Shown one piece after another: positions 45,965 through 53,255 of a DNA stretch of 55,580 nucleotides. Each line of letters opens with the position of its first letter. The first letter of the stretch is position 1. The notes beneath the pieces are model-generated. The model was not told where the DNA came from. It made no database searches and was given only the letters and a program-made list of their open reading frames with translations. This DNA comes from an uncultured Planctomycetaceae bacterium (GTDB lineage: Bacteria > Planctomycetota > Planctomycetia > Pirellulales > UBA1268). Made by a program: the position numbers and the translations under genes. The stretch spans positions 1 through 55,580 of the forward strand of contig CAIXGY010000108.1 of the NCBI GenBank assembly GCA_903919035.1. Direction: 5' to 3'.

Positions 45965-47175
45965 GGAGCCACCCGTGCCACGGCTGCGGGTTCGTCGGTC
46001 GCCTGAGCTGGGGCTGCCGCGGCCTTGCCGCCCGGGCCCTCGAGCCAGCCCTCCCGGATCTCGCCGGCGGGCCGCGAGAGGCCGGCCACCAGTCCGCCCG
46101 GCAGCGCCACCTGCCAAAGCATCGCACCGGCGAACATCGCCGCGGCGATCGGCGTGCAGTACTTGAGGCAGGTCGACATCACCTGGTCGATGCGGAGCCG
46201 CGGCAGCGTCCAGCGGATCCACATCATCACGAGCACGCCGAGCGTAGCCTTGCCGAGCAGGTTTGCGAGCCCCAAGAGCCTGACCAGGTAGTGGGCCGTG
46301 TCGCCGGTGCCCTCGGACAGCCCCGCGAGCGTCGCCACCGGAATCGGGCCGTTCCAGCCGCCGAGGAAGAGCACGGCCGCCATCGCACTCACGAGGAACA
46401 TCGAACCGTACTCGGCCATGAAGAAGTAGCTCCACCGCAGGCCGGAATACTCGGTGTGGAAGCCGGCGACGAGTTCGCTCTCCGCTTCGGCAAGGTCGAA
46501 GGGAGCCCGATTCACGCTCGCCACCGCGCAGGTGACGTAGACCCAGAAGATCACGAACGTGAAGGGGTCGTGAAACAGGTACCAGCTCCAGAACCAGCCC
46601 GCCTGTTTCTCGGCGATCGTCACCATGTCCATGGTGCCGGCGAGCATGACCGGCACCACCACGCACATGCCCAGCGGAACCTCGTAGCTCACGACCTGTG
46701 CCGCCTCGCGCATCGCCCCGAAGAGCGACCACTTCGATGCCGACGCGTAGCCTGCCAGGATGACGCCGAAGACCTCGAGACCGAGCACGGCCACCACGAA
46801 AAACACGGCCACGTTGAGCCGCTGGCCCACGACGTCAAATGCGAACGGCAGGCAGATGAACGCGCAGAACGACGCGCAGAAGCTGACGTAGGGAGCGAGC
46901 CGGAAGAGCAGGCCGTCGGCCCCGTCCGGCATCAGATCTTCCTTGGCCAGCAGTTTGATGCCGTCGGCCACCGACTGGAGCCAGCCGAACCGGCCACCGG
47001 TTCGCGTCGGCCCGAGGCGATCCTGGATGCGTCCCGCGATTTTTCGCTCGGCCCAGATGAAGACGAGCGCCCCGCCGGCGATCACATTGAGGATCAGCAC
47101 AGCGGACACGACGGCCGCGACCGTCCACGCCAGCCAGAACGGGAAACGCGCCGTGTTGAACAGGAATTCGACCAT
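45961..47175 (-). CDS. nuoH: NADH-quinone oxidoreductase subunit H
   Basis: The ~404-residue membrane subunit forms the quinone chamber. It shows ERKIAGRIQDRLGPTRTGGR (first cytoplasmic loop), LLAKEDLMP, NRAPFDLAEAESELVAGFHT and EYSGLRWSYFFMAEY. ATG 47175 (MVEFLFNTARFPFW) is preferred; an in-frame TTG at 47202 would add nine residues. The C-terminal extension (about 45 residues, Ala/Pro-rich) is not conserved. A 424-base gap separates it from nuoD upstream, so it may have its own promoter. Confidence 0.94.
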   Translation of the reverse strand: MVEFLFNTARFPFWLAWTVAAVVSAVLILNVIAGGALVFIWAERKIAGRIQDRLGPTRTGGRFGWLQSVADGIKLLAKEDLMPDGADGLLFRLAPYVSFCASFCAFICLPFAFDVVGQRLNVAVFFVVAVLGLEVFGVILAGYASASKWSLFGAMREAAQVVSYEVPLGMCVVVPVMLAGTMDMVTIAEKQAGWFWSWYLFHDPFTFVIFWVYVTCAVASVNRAPFDLAEAESELVAGFHTEYSGLRWSYFFMAEYGSMFLVSAMAAVLFLGGWNGPIPVATLAGLSEGTGDTAHYLVRLLGLANLLGKATLGVLVMMWIRWTLPRLRIDQVMSTCLKYCTPIAAAMFAGAMLWQVALPGGLVAGLSRPAGEIREGWLEGPGGKAAAAPAQATDEPAAVARVAP

Positions 47176-47330
47176 CGTGTTCGACCGTGCCGCGGCGTCC
47201 AAAGTCGCCCGAACCCGCGGATTTCCCGGGCGTTGGCGGACTTCGTGAAAAATCGCACGAAGTTTGCCTTACCCCGCCCCTTTCCACAAGTGCCGGCAGG
47301 CGATCGGCGATTTTTCCGCGCTCACAGTGA

Positions 47331-47462
47331 GGGGTTGCCCGTACCGTCGAGCCGGCATGGGTGACCAGCGTAGCCCGGAGGGCGAAGGGCAGGCACCTTC
47401 GAGTGAGCGGAGGGCATGGATGCCCGCAGCGATCGTCCGTGCGAGATGGTACGGGCAACCCC
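47331..47462. repeat. Palindromic intergenic element, copy 2 (132 bp)
   Basis: A 15-bp perfect inverted repeat forms the ends (47331-47345 GGGGTTGCCCGTACC and 47448-47462). The interior shares with copy 1 (28673-28803) the minus-strand stretch TCTCG(C)ACGGACG.TCGCT followed by an ATCC-loop hairpin (GGGCATCCATGCCC), and TGCCTGCCCTT. It lies in the 424-base gap between nuoD and nuoH and interrupts the nuo cluster. The rest of 47176-47599 shows no gene. Confidence 0.65.
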
Positions 47463-47599
47463 GGCCGGCCAACGGGCCGCTGACCACTCAAGCGATGCGC
47501 GGCTCGCCCGGACGGCAAGCCGGCGGGCGCCCCGCACCTTGACTGTGCCCCGCCCGCCTTCAGCTCGCGAAGGCCAGGGATGGCTTCGCGAGCGTGAAG

Positions 47600-48805
47600 T
47601 CAGCGATCGATCTCACCCATCACGATGTCGAGCGACCCCACGATCGCGGGCACGTCGGCGATCAGGCAGCCCTTGCAGAGCTCGGGGGCCACCGACAGGT
47701 TCGAGAACGAACTCGACCGGGCCCGCGCCCGCCACGGGATCGCCGCGCCGTCGCTGACGACATAGAAACCCATCTGCCCCTTCGGGGCCTCCGTCTCCAG
47801 GTAGGCGTCGCCCGCCGGCATCTTCTCGGTGAGTTTGAGCGGCTCGCCGATCGTGCCCTTGGCGGATGCGTAACGGTCGATCGACTGCCGCACGAGATCC
47901 ATCGATTGCACCACCTCCAGCATCCGCACGAAGAACCGGTGCCAGCAGTCGCCGAGCACCGCGTCGGCGGGCACCGGTGGATACTCGTGGTCGCGGGGGT
48001 AGTGGCCGTCCTTCATGACGGCCACCTCGAAGGCGTAGCCGTCGTACATCGCCGTGTAGATCGCCTCTCCGTCCCGCCGCATGTCCTGGTCGACGCCGCT
48101 GCCACGCAGCACGGGGCCGGAGCAGCCGTAGTCGATCGCCATCTCGCGCGAGAGCACGCCGATGGCGGCCGTGCGCTTCACGAAGATGGCGTTGGTCGTC
48201 AGCAGCGCGTGGTATTCCTTGATGATCGGCTCGAACTGGTCGAGGAACTTCTCGCACTTCGCCAACCAGCCCGGCGGCAGGTCGGCCGTGAGGCCGCCGA
48301 CGGTGATGTAGCTGTAGGTGAGGCGGGCGCCGCAGGCCTCCTCGAAGAGGTCGAGGATCTTCTCCCGCTCACGGAAGGCGTAGAGGAAGGGGCTGAACGT
48401 GCCGAGGTCGAGGCCGTAAGCCCCCATGCCCACGAGGTGGCTGGCGATGCGGCCGAGTTCGCAGATCAGCACGCGGAGGTGACGGGCCTTCTCGCTCACC
48501 TCGTATTTCATCAGCTTCTCGACGGCCAGGGCCCAGCCGAGATTCATGTTCATCGCGGCGAGGTAGTCCATCCGGTCGGTGTAGGGGATGAACTGGCGGT
48601 GGGTGAGGTTCTCGCCGATCTTCTCCGCGCAGCGGTGGAGATAACCGATGTGCGGCTCGATCTCCGAGACGATCTCGCCGTCGGTGCGGAGCACGAGCCG
48701 CAGCACGCCGTGGGTGCTGGGGTGCTGCGGCCCCATGTTGACGAGCATCTCGTCGGTGCGGACGTCGAACTCGATGATCCGCGGGTCGTCGGCGACGGAA
48801 GCCAT
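47600..48805 (-). CDS. nuoD: NADH-quinone oxidoreductase subunit D
   Basis: The 401-residue 49-kDa-type subunit forms the quinone-site wall in the Q module. It shows MGPQHPSTHGVLRLVLRTDG, HIGYLHRCAEKIGE, FIPYTDRMDYLAAMNMNLGW (quinone-site His/Tyr), and the C-terminal PAIVGSLDIVMGEIDR. ATG 48805 is followed by an acidic MASVADDPRIIEF. nuoC is a separate gene upstream. The 137 bases between them contain three hairpins. Confidence 0.96.
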   Translation of the reverse strand: MASVADDPRIIEFDVRTDEMLVNMGPQHPSTHGVLRLVLRTDGEIVSEIEPHIGYLHRCAEKIGENLTHRQFIPYTDRMDYLAAMNMNLGWALAVEKLMKYEVSEKARHLRVLICELGRIASHLVGMGAYGLDLGTFSPFLYAFREREKILDLFEEACGARLTYSYITVGGLTADLPPGWLAKCEKFLDQFEPIIKEYHALLTTNAIFVKRTAAIGVLSREMAIDYGCSGPVLRGSGVDQDMRRDGEAIYTAMYDGYAFEVAVMKDGHYPRDHEYPPVPADAVLGDCWHRFFVRMLEVVQSMDLVRQSIDRYASAKGTIGEPLKLTEKMPAGDAYLETEAPKGQMGFYVVSDGAAIPWRARARSSSFSNLSVAPELCKGCLIADVPAIVGSLDIVMGEIDR

Positions 48806-48844
48806 GGTTGGTGTTCCTGAAGATGTACCAGTGTAGTCACATCG

Positions 48845-48936
48845 GGCATCGCAGGATGCGATGCCGGCGATCGAGGGAACACTCGGCGTTCCCTCCGATC
48901 GCCCACGCAGGAGAAGGCATGGAGGACTTTTCCTGC
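48845..48936 (-). other. Three-hairpin leader between nuoC and nuoD
   Basis: Read on the minus strand toward nuoD: hairpin 0 is 48936-48928 with 48915-48907 (nine pairs including one G-U). Hairpin 1 is 48903-48866, a 15-bp stem with one bulged G at 48896 and loop GCCGAGT. Hairpin 2 is 48865-48845, a perfect 8-bp stem with loop ATCCT. Hairpins 1 and 2 recur, with covarying stems, upstream of hemH (51428-51490). Hairpin 2 ends 39 bases before the nuoD ATG. Confidence 0.7.
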
Positions 48937-48942
48937 ATGAAC

Positions 48943-49473
48943 CTAGCGACCGCGGATGCCGTGGTATTCGAGCGGCATCTCGTAGTCCTTGCGCAGCGGA
49001 TGGCCCTCCCAGTCTTCCGGGCAGAGGATGCGGCGGAGGTCGGGATGGCCGGTGAACAAGACACCGGAGAGATCGTAGACCTCGCGCTCGTGCCAGTCTG
49101 CCGACCGCCACACTCCGGTCACGCTCGGGATCTCCGGAATCTGGCCGGGCACGTCCCCCTTCCACCTCGGCAGCGAGCACTTGAGCACGAGGCTCACCCG
49201 CGAGCCCGTGCTCCACAGGTGGTAGACCATCTCCAAGTGCGGCTGCCACGCAACTTTTGCGGCCTTCTTGGGATCGGGCTCGAACCAGTCGATGGCGGTG
49301 ATGCACTCGATGGCATCGAACCGCACCGGGCTCTTGTGCTTGAGCCAGCCGCAGACCTCGGCGATCCGCTCTGGAGCCACCTCGACCCATGGGTCGAGGG
49401 CGTCGAGTTTCGTGCCGGTGACGGCGCCCGGAAGGGCGGCTTCGAGCTGTTCTAGGAAGGCTGGGCCGCGCAT
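48943..49473 (-). CDS. nuoC: NADH-quinone oxidoreductase subunit C
   Basis: The 176-residue 30-kDa-type subunit of the Q module has [40 protein letters not shown] (the family signature [23 protein letters not shown]) and [14 protein letters not shown] 49473, with nuoA 27 bases upstream. No nuoB lies between nuoA and nuoC, where it normally sits. NuoC is not fused to NuoD here. Confidence 0.95.
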   Translation of the reverse strand: MRGPAFLEQLEAALPGAVTGTKLDALDPWVEVAPERIAEVCGWLKHKSPVRFDAIECITAIDWFEPDPKKAAKVAWQPHLEMVYHLWSTGSRVSLVLKCSLPRWKGDVPGQIPEIPSVTGVWRSADWHEREVYDLSGVLFTGHPDLRRILCPEDWEGHPLRKDYEMPLEYHGIRGR

Positions 49474-49500
49474 GGGTGGATCACTCGGGAGACGAAGGGA

Positions 49501-50124
49501 TCAGGCGGCGCGTTCCGCAGACACGGCCCGCACCCAGTCGAGGTCGCCGCGGTACCACACGTAGGCGAAGCCCACGAGCAACACCGCGAAGAACGCGGCC
49601 ATGTCGGCCACCGCCGTCCAGGCGAGCATCGAACCGGTACGGGCGACGGCCCACGAGCCGAGGGCCTGCGCCTCGGTCTTCTCACCGCGACGGGCGGCGA
49701 TCGCCCGGGCCTCATCGAGTTTCGGCGTCAGATACAGCCCCTGCTGTGCGGGCGCGACCGGATCACGGAGCCCGAGTTCGCGATAGAGGCCGGTGGCAGC
49801 GGGAGTCAGCGTGCCGTCGGCCTGCACGGTCTGCAACGCCGGATCGGTCAGTTGCGTGGCCTTGCCGAACACCGTGGCCCACGGAAAGAAGAGGGCCACT
49901 TCCACGTCGAAGATGATGAACAGCAGTGCGACCACGTAGAACCGCAGGTCGAACTGCACGAAGCTCGAGCCGATGGTCGGCTCGCCACACTCGTAGACCT
50001 CGAGTTTCTCCGTGTTCGGCAGCCGTGGCCGCACGAGCCAGCCGACGAGCAGATTGACGGCCAGAAACGCCCCGCCGACCGCAACGAACAGGGCCACGTA
50101 TCCGGCAATGAGGACGGGATGCAT
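49501..50124 (-). CDS. nuoA: NADH-quinone oxidoreductase subunit A, with large insertion
   Basis: The 207-residue membrane subunit is much longer than the usual 120-150. Helices 1 and 2 carry the conserved LPNTEKLEVYECGEPTIG and FYVVALLFIIFDVEVALFFP. A hydrophilic insertion of about 75 residues (about 88-165, KATQLTDPALQTVQADG ... AIAARRGEKTEAQ) separates them from helix 3 (AVADMAAFFAVLLVGFAYVW). The start codon ATG 50124 directly precedes helix 1. It lies between nuoI (upstream) and nuoC. Confidence 0.92.
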   Translation of the reverse strand: MHPVLIAGYVALFVAVGGAFLAVNLLVGWLVRPRLPNTEKLEVYECGEPTIGSSFVQFDLRFYVVALLFIIFDVEVALFFPWATVFGKATQLTDPALQTVQADGTLTPAATGLYRELGLRDPVAPAQQGLYLTPKLDEARAIAARRGEKTEAQALGSWAVARTGSMLAWTAVADMAAFFAVLLVGFAYVWYRGDLDWVRAVSAERAA

Positions 50125-50145
50125 GAAAGGCCGTGGGGGCTGACG

Positions 50146-50673
50146 TTACTGGTTGGGACCGCCGTGAACCGGCTCGACGATCACCTTCGAGGCGGCGACC
50201 GCGGTGGGGTTGAGCGTGGAGCGGCCCCAGGCGACCTCCACCGGCAGCCGCGCGAAGTCCACGATGGTTCCGTCGCGGCTGTAGCAGGAGAGGTCGAGCG
50301 TGGAGCCCATGAAGATGCAATCGACGGGGCACGGCTCCACGCACAGGGCGCAGAACATGCACTTCGAGTAGTCGATCGTGAATCCGCTGACGCGAAAGCC
50401 CTTGCCGTTCTCGACCCGTTCCTTGCCGATATAGATGCAGTCCACCGGACAGGCCTTCGAGCACTGGTCGCAGGCGATGCACGTGGTGAGGTCGTAGCGG
50501 TGGAAGCCGCGGTAGCGGGCCGCCACGGGGGCCGGCAGTTCCGGATACTGGAAGTGCTCGGTGAACGTGCGACGCTTCTGGTCGTAGGTGCTGCCAAAGA
50601 CCCGCAGCGTCACTGCCATGCCTTCGAGCACCGTGCGGACGGCCGTGACGAGGTTGCGAAACCACTCTCTCAT
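50146..50673 (-). CDS. nuoI: NADH-quinone oxidoreductase subunit I
   Basis: The 175-residue peripheral subunit carries two [4Fe-4S] clusters (N6a/N6b). Both binding motifs are complete: CIACDQCSKACPVDC and CMFCALCVEPCPVDC. The N-terminal amphipathic helix is MREWFRNLVTAVRTVLEGM. ATG 50673. It is the first gene of the nuo cluster here, whereas in the usual order it follows nuoH. Confidence 0.95.
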   Translation of the reverse strand: MREWFRNLVTAVRTVLEGMAVTLRVFGSTYDQKRRTFTEHFQYPELPAPVAARYRGFHRYDLTTCIACDQCSKACPVDCIYIGKERVENGKGFRVSGFTIDYSKCMFCALCVEPCPVDCIFMGSTLDLSCYSRDGTIVDFARLPVEVAWGRSTLNPTAVAASKVIVEPVHGGPNQ

Positions 50674-50918
50674 GGCAGATCCGGGACGGGTGCGGAGCCG
50701 GCGCCCGCGACGGCTCGTGGAAACGACGAGAGTATAGAAGTGCCCTCCCGACCAACAAGCCGCGCGTGCGGCGGCCGCGATTCCGCGCTCGGCCGACGGC
50801 CGCGAGCCCGAAAGTGTCCGATGCCAACCGGATCGAGAAGGCAGCAGACGGGCCACAGATTTTCCGCACAAACTCCGCAGTATACCCGCATTTTTTTACG
50901 GGTTGGCCCGCGATTTGC

Positions 50919-50946
50919 TTGACCGGGGCCTGAAAACCCTTACAGT
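50919..50946 (+). promoter_or_regulatory. Candidate sigma-70 promoter for the second csrA
   Basis: TTGACC (50919-50924) and TACAGT (50941-50946) are separated by 16 bases, about 39 bases before the csrA ATG. The rest of the 311-base divergent region between nuoI and csrA (50674-50984) has a T7 run at 50891-50897 and no gene I can support. Confidence 0.45.
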
Positions 50947-50984
50947 TCAGGTGTCGGTCACGGTCCCTGCCAAAGGAATGGCCC

Positions 50985-51233
50985 ATGCTCGTCCTTTCGC
51001 GGAAAAAAGACGAGAGCATCGTCATCAACAACGACATCACGATCGTCGTTGTCGAAATCCGTGGGGACAAGGTGCGCCTTGGGGTCGAGGCACCCAAGGA
51101 AGTTCCCGTCCACCGACGGGAGGTCTTCGAGGCCATCGCCCGCGGTGAGACGCTCGACCCGGCCGCATCCGCGGATGCCTCAGGTTCGGTCGGCGAACCC
51201 GAGACGGGCGGTGCCGCGGCCGGCGAAGCCTGA
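50985..51233 (+). CDS. csrA: Carbon storage regulator CsrA, copy 2
   Basis: The 82-residue paralogue of the CsrA at 33363 reads MLVLSRKKDESIVINNDITI, then IRGDKVRLGVEAPKEVPVHR. The RNA-binding residues are kept, while the C-terminal ~30 residues are acidic and Gly/Ala-rich, unlike the basic tail of copy 1. AAAGGA precedes the ATG. It has no fliW neighbour and lies alone between nuoI (divergent) and tRNA-Glu. Opposite tail charge suggests different partner binding, which is inference. Confidence 0.94.
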   Translation: MLVLSRKKDESIVINNDITIVVVEIRGDKVRLGVEAPKEVPVHRREVFEAIARGETLDPAASADASGSVGEPETGGAAAGEA

Positions 51234-51315
51234 TCGCCCGCGTGGCCGGAGTGCCGGTTCGCGCCTATCAGTTTCTCGGGTACGCTCGCGAAGGTCAGGT
51301 TTAGCCGAGCCACTC

Positions 51316-51388
51316 GGCCCCATCGTCTAGAGGCCTAGGACATCGCCCTTTCACGGCGGTAACCGGGGTTCGAATCCCCGTGGGGTCA
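51316..51388 (+). tRNA. tRNA-Glu (UUC)
   Basis: The 73-base cloverleaf has acceptor GGCCCCA/TGGGGTC (one G-U), discriminator A, anticodon stem TCGCC/GGCGG with loop CTTTCAC giving anticodon UUC, and T-arm CCGGGGTTCGAATCCCCG. CCA is not encoded. It lies downstream of csrA copy 2 and upstream of the hemH leader hairpins, possibly on the same transcript. Confidence 0.96.
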
Positions 51389-51427
51389 TTGCTGTACCGC
51401 GGCCCGAGCCATTCATGGCCTCGTGCC

Positions 51428-51490
51428 GCTCTGTCGATCGCAGGCAACGCCGAGGGTTGCCTGGATCGACAGAGCGTTGCATCCAGCGAC
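51428..51490 (+). other. Two-hairpin leader upstream of hemH
   Basis: Hairpin 1 (51428-51475) has a 12-bp lower stem (GCTCTGTCGATC), one bulged G at 51440, an 8-bp upper stem (CAGGCAAC/GTTGCCTG) and loop GCCGAGG. Hairpin 2 (51476-51490) is GTTGC/GCGAC with loop ATCCA and one G-U pair. Order, bulge, loops and the GATC lower stem match the nuoC-nuoD leader (48845-48903), while stem pairs differ in compensatory fashion. It ends 35 bases before the hemH ATG. Confidence 0.7.
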
Positions 51491-51525
51491 GCCAGCCATC
51501 GAAACTGCCAATCCATTCTCCCACG

Positions 51526-52608
51526 ATGACCACTCCTGACGCGTCCGACCCCGACCGCCCATCCGCCTACGACGCGGTGCTGTTCGTCTCGTTCGGCGGG
51601 CCGGACGGGCCCGATGACGTGATGCCGTTCCTCGAGAACGTGCTTCGCGGCCGCAACGTGCCCCGCGAGCGGATGCTCGAGGTGGCCGAGCACTACCACC
51701 ATTTCGGCGGCAAGAGCCCGATCAACGAGCAGAACCGGGCTCTCCTTGCAGCCCTGCGGGCGGAACTCGACCGTCGCGGCCCACGGATTCCGGTCTACTG
51801 GGGCAACCGCAACTGGCATCCGTTGCTCACCGACACGCTCCGGGAGATGGCCGACGCCGGTGTGAAGCGGGCGATCGCGTTCGTGACGAGCGCGTTTTCC
51901 TGTTATTCGGGCTGCCGGCAGTACCGCGAAAACATCGCCGCTGCCCGTGAGGCCGTGGGCCCGCGGGCGCCCGAGGTGGACAAGATCCGCGTGTTCTTCA
52001 ACCACCCGGGGTTCGTCGAGCCGATGGCGGCCAACGTCCGCGCGGCGCTCGGGCGATTCGCCGCCGACGTGCGCTCTTCCGTGCCGGTGCTGTTCACGGC
52101 CCACAGCATCCCGATGTCGATGGCCGACACCAGCAAGTATGTGTCGCAACTCACGGAGTCGTGCCGGCTCGTGGCCGAGCGGGCCGGCGTGACCGACTGG
52201 CGGCTTGTCTGGCAAAGCCGCAGCGGCCCGCCCACGCAGCCCTGGCTCGAGCCCGACATCTGCGACACGATCCGCGACCGCCACGCCGCCGGCATGCGGC
52301 GGCTCGTGATCGCGCCAATCGGGTTCATTTCGGACCACATGGAGGTGCTGTACGACCTCGACACGGAGGCGGCCGACCTCTGCCGGGAACTCGGCGTGGA
52401 GATGGTTCGCGCGGCGACGGTGGGCACCGCCCCCGAGTTCGTGTCGATGGTGCGCGACCTGATCGCGGAGCGGGCCTTGGGTCTGGCCGAACGGCCGGCG
52501 ATCGGCAACCTGCCCGCGAGCCACGATGTCTGCCCGCTCGATTGCTGCCCCGCCCCGCAGCGGCCGCAGATGCCGGCCGGCGGCCGGCCCGTGGGACGGC
52601 CCGCATGA
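51526..52608 (+). CDS. hemH: Ferrochelatase, probable [2Fe-2S] coproporphyrin type
   Basis: The 360-residue enzyme inserts Fe2+ into a porphyrin in the final part of haem synthesis. The N-terminal YDAVLFVSFGGPDGPDDVMP and HFGGKSPINEQNRALL pattern resembles actinobacterial enzymes that use coproporphyrin III (CpfC). FFNHPGFVEPMAANV supplies the catalytic His. C130 (YSGCRQYRE) plus C336, C340 and C341 near the C-terminus match the four-cysteine arrangement of [2Fe-2S] ferrochelatases. ATG 51526 is used because homology begins about 14 residues later; an in-frame ATG at 51415 would run through the leader hairpins. Its stop overlaps the alpha/beta-hydrolase start. Confidence 0.92.
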   Translation: MTTPDASDPDRPSAYDAVLFVSFGGPDGPDDVMPFLENVLRGRNVPRERMLEVAEHYHHFGGKSPINEQNRALLAALRAELDRRGPRIPVYWGNRNWHPLLTDTLREMADAGVKRAIAFVTSAFSCYSGCRQYRENIAAAREAVGPRAPEVDKIRVFFNHPGFVEPMAANVRAALGRFAADVRSSVPVLFTAHSIPMSMADTSKYVSQLTESCRLVAERAGVTDWRLVWQSRSGPPTQPWLEPDICDTIRDRHAAGMRRLVIAPIGFISDHMEVLYDLDTEAADLCRELGVEMVRAATVGTAPEFVSMVRDLIAERALGLAERPAIGNLPASHDVCPLDCCPAPQRPQMPAGGRPVGRPA

Positions 52609-53237
52609 GCCCGCTCCCCGGCGTGGCGCTCGTCCACGGCTATCTCGCCAATCGCCTCATGATGGCCCCGCTCGGCGGACGGCTGAACCGCCGGGGCTAC
52701 GCGACGAACTCGTGGGGTTACTGGAATCCCGCCTGTTCGCTGCTCGTCCACGCCGACCGGTTCGCGCGGCGGCTCGAGCAACTCGACGCCGATCCGACGT
52801 TCGCTGTGCTCCATCTCGTCACGCACAGCATGGGCGGCATCGTGGCCCGGGCCGCGCTCGACCGCTACCGGCCGCGGAAGCTCGGCCGCGTGGTGATGCT
52901 CGCGCCACCGAACCGCGGGTCGTTCGTGGCCACGCGGGCGGCCGGCACCTTCGGCCGGTTCCTGAAGCCGGTGATGGAGCTCTCGACCGCCACCGACAGT
53001 CTCGTAAACACGCTGCCGATGCCGCCCGATCTCGATCTGGGCGTGATCGCCGCCGAGCACGACGCGTTGGTGTCGGAGTCGAGCACGCGTCCCGAAGCAC
53101 CTCACGACTTCGTGGCCCTGCCGACGTGGCACACGGGCCTGCTCTTCAGGCGTGACACCGCCGATCTCGTCGCATGCTTCCTGGCGACGGGCGAATTTCC
53201 GGAACCTGTCGCCGCACGTCGTCCGGCGACCGCCTGA
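52605..53237 (+). CDS. Alpha/beta hydrolase (lipase-like)
   Basis: The 210-residue serine hydrolase has oxyanion region VALVHGYLANRLMM near the start and nucleophile elbow THSMGG (Ser about residue 70). A late Asp/His pair is plausible in AEHDALVSESS and LPTWHTGLLF. No signal peptide is visible. Substrate unknown; lipase- or esterase-like by fold. It overlaps hemH by four bases (ATGA), so it is co-translated, though a haem-related role is not implied by sequence. The gene is short but appears complete. Confidence 0.8.
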   Translation: MSPLPGVALVHGYLANRLMMAPLGGRLNRRGYATNSWGYWNPACSLLVHADRFARRLEQLDADPTFAVLHLVTHSMGGIVARAALDRYRPRKLGRVVMLAPPNRGSFVATRAAGTFGRFLKPVMELSTATDSLVNTLPMPPDLDLGVIAAEHDALVSESSTRPEAPHDFVALPTWHTGLLFRRDTADLVACFLATGEFPEPVAARRPATA

Positions 53238-53255
53238 AGACGGTTTCCAGCATCG

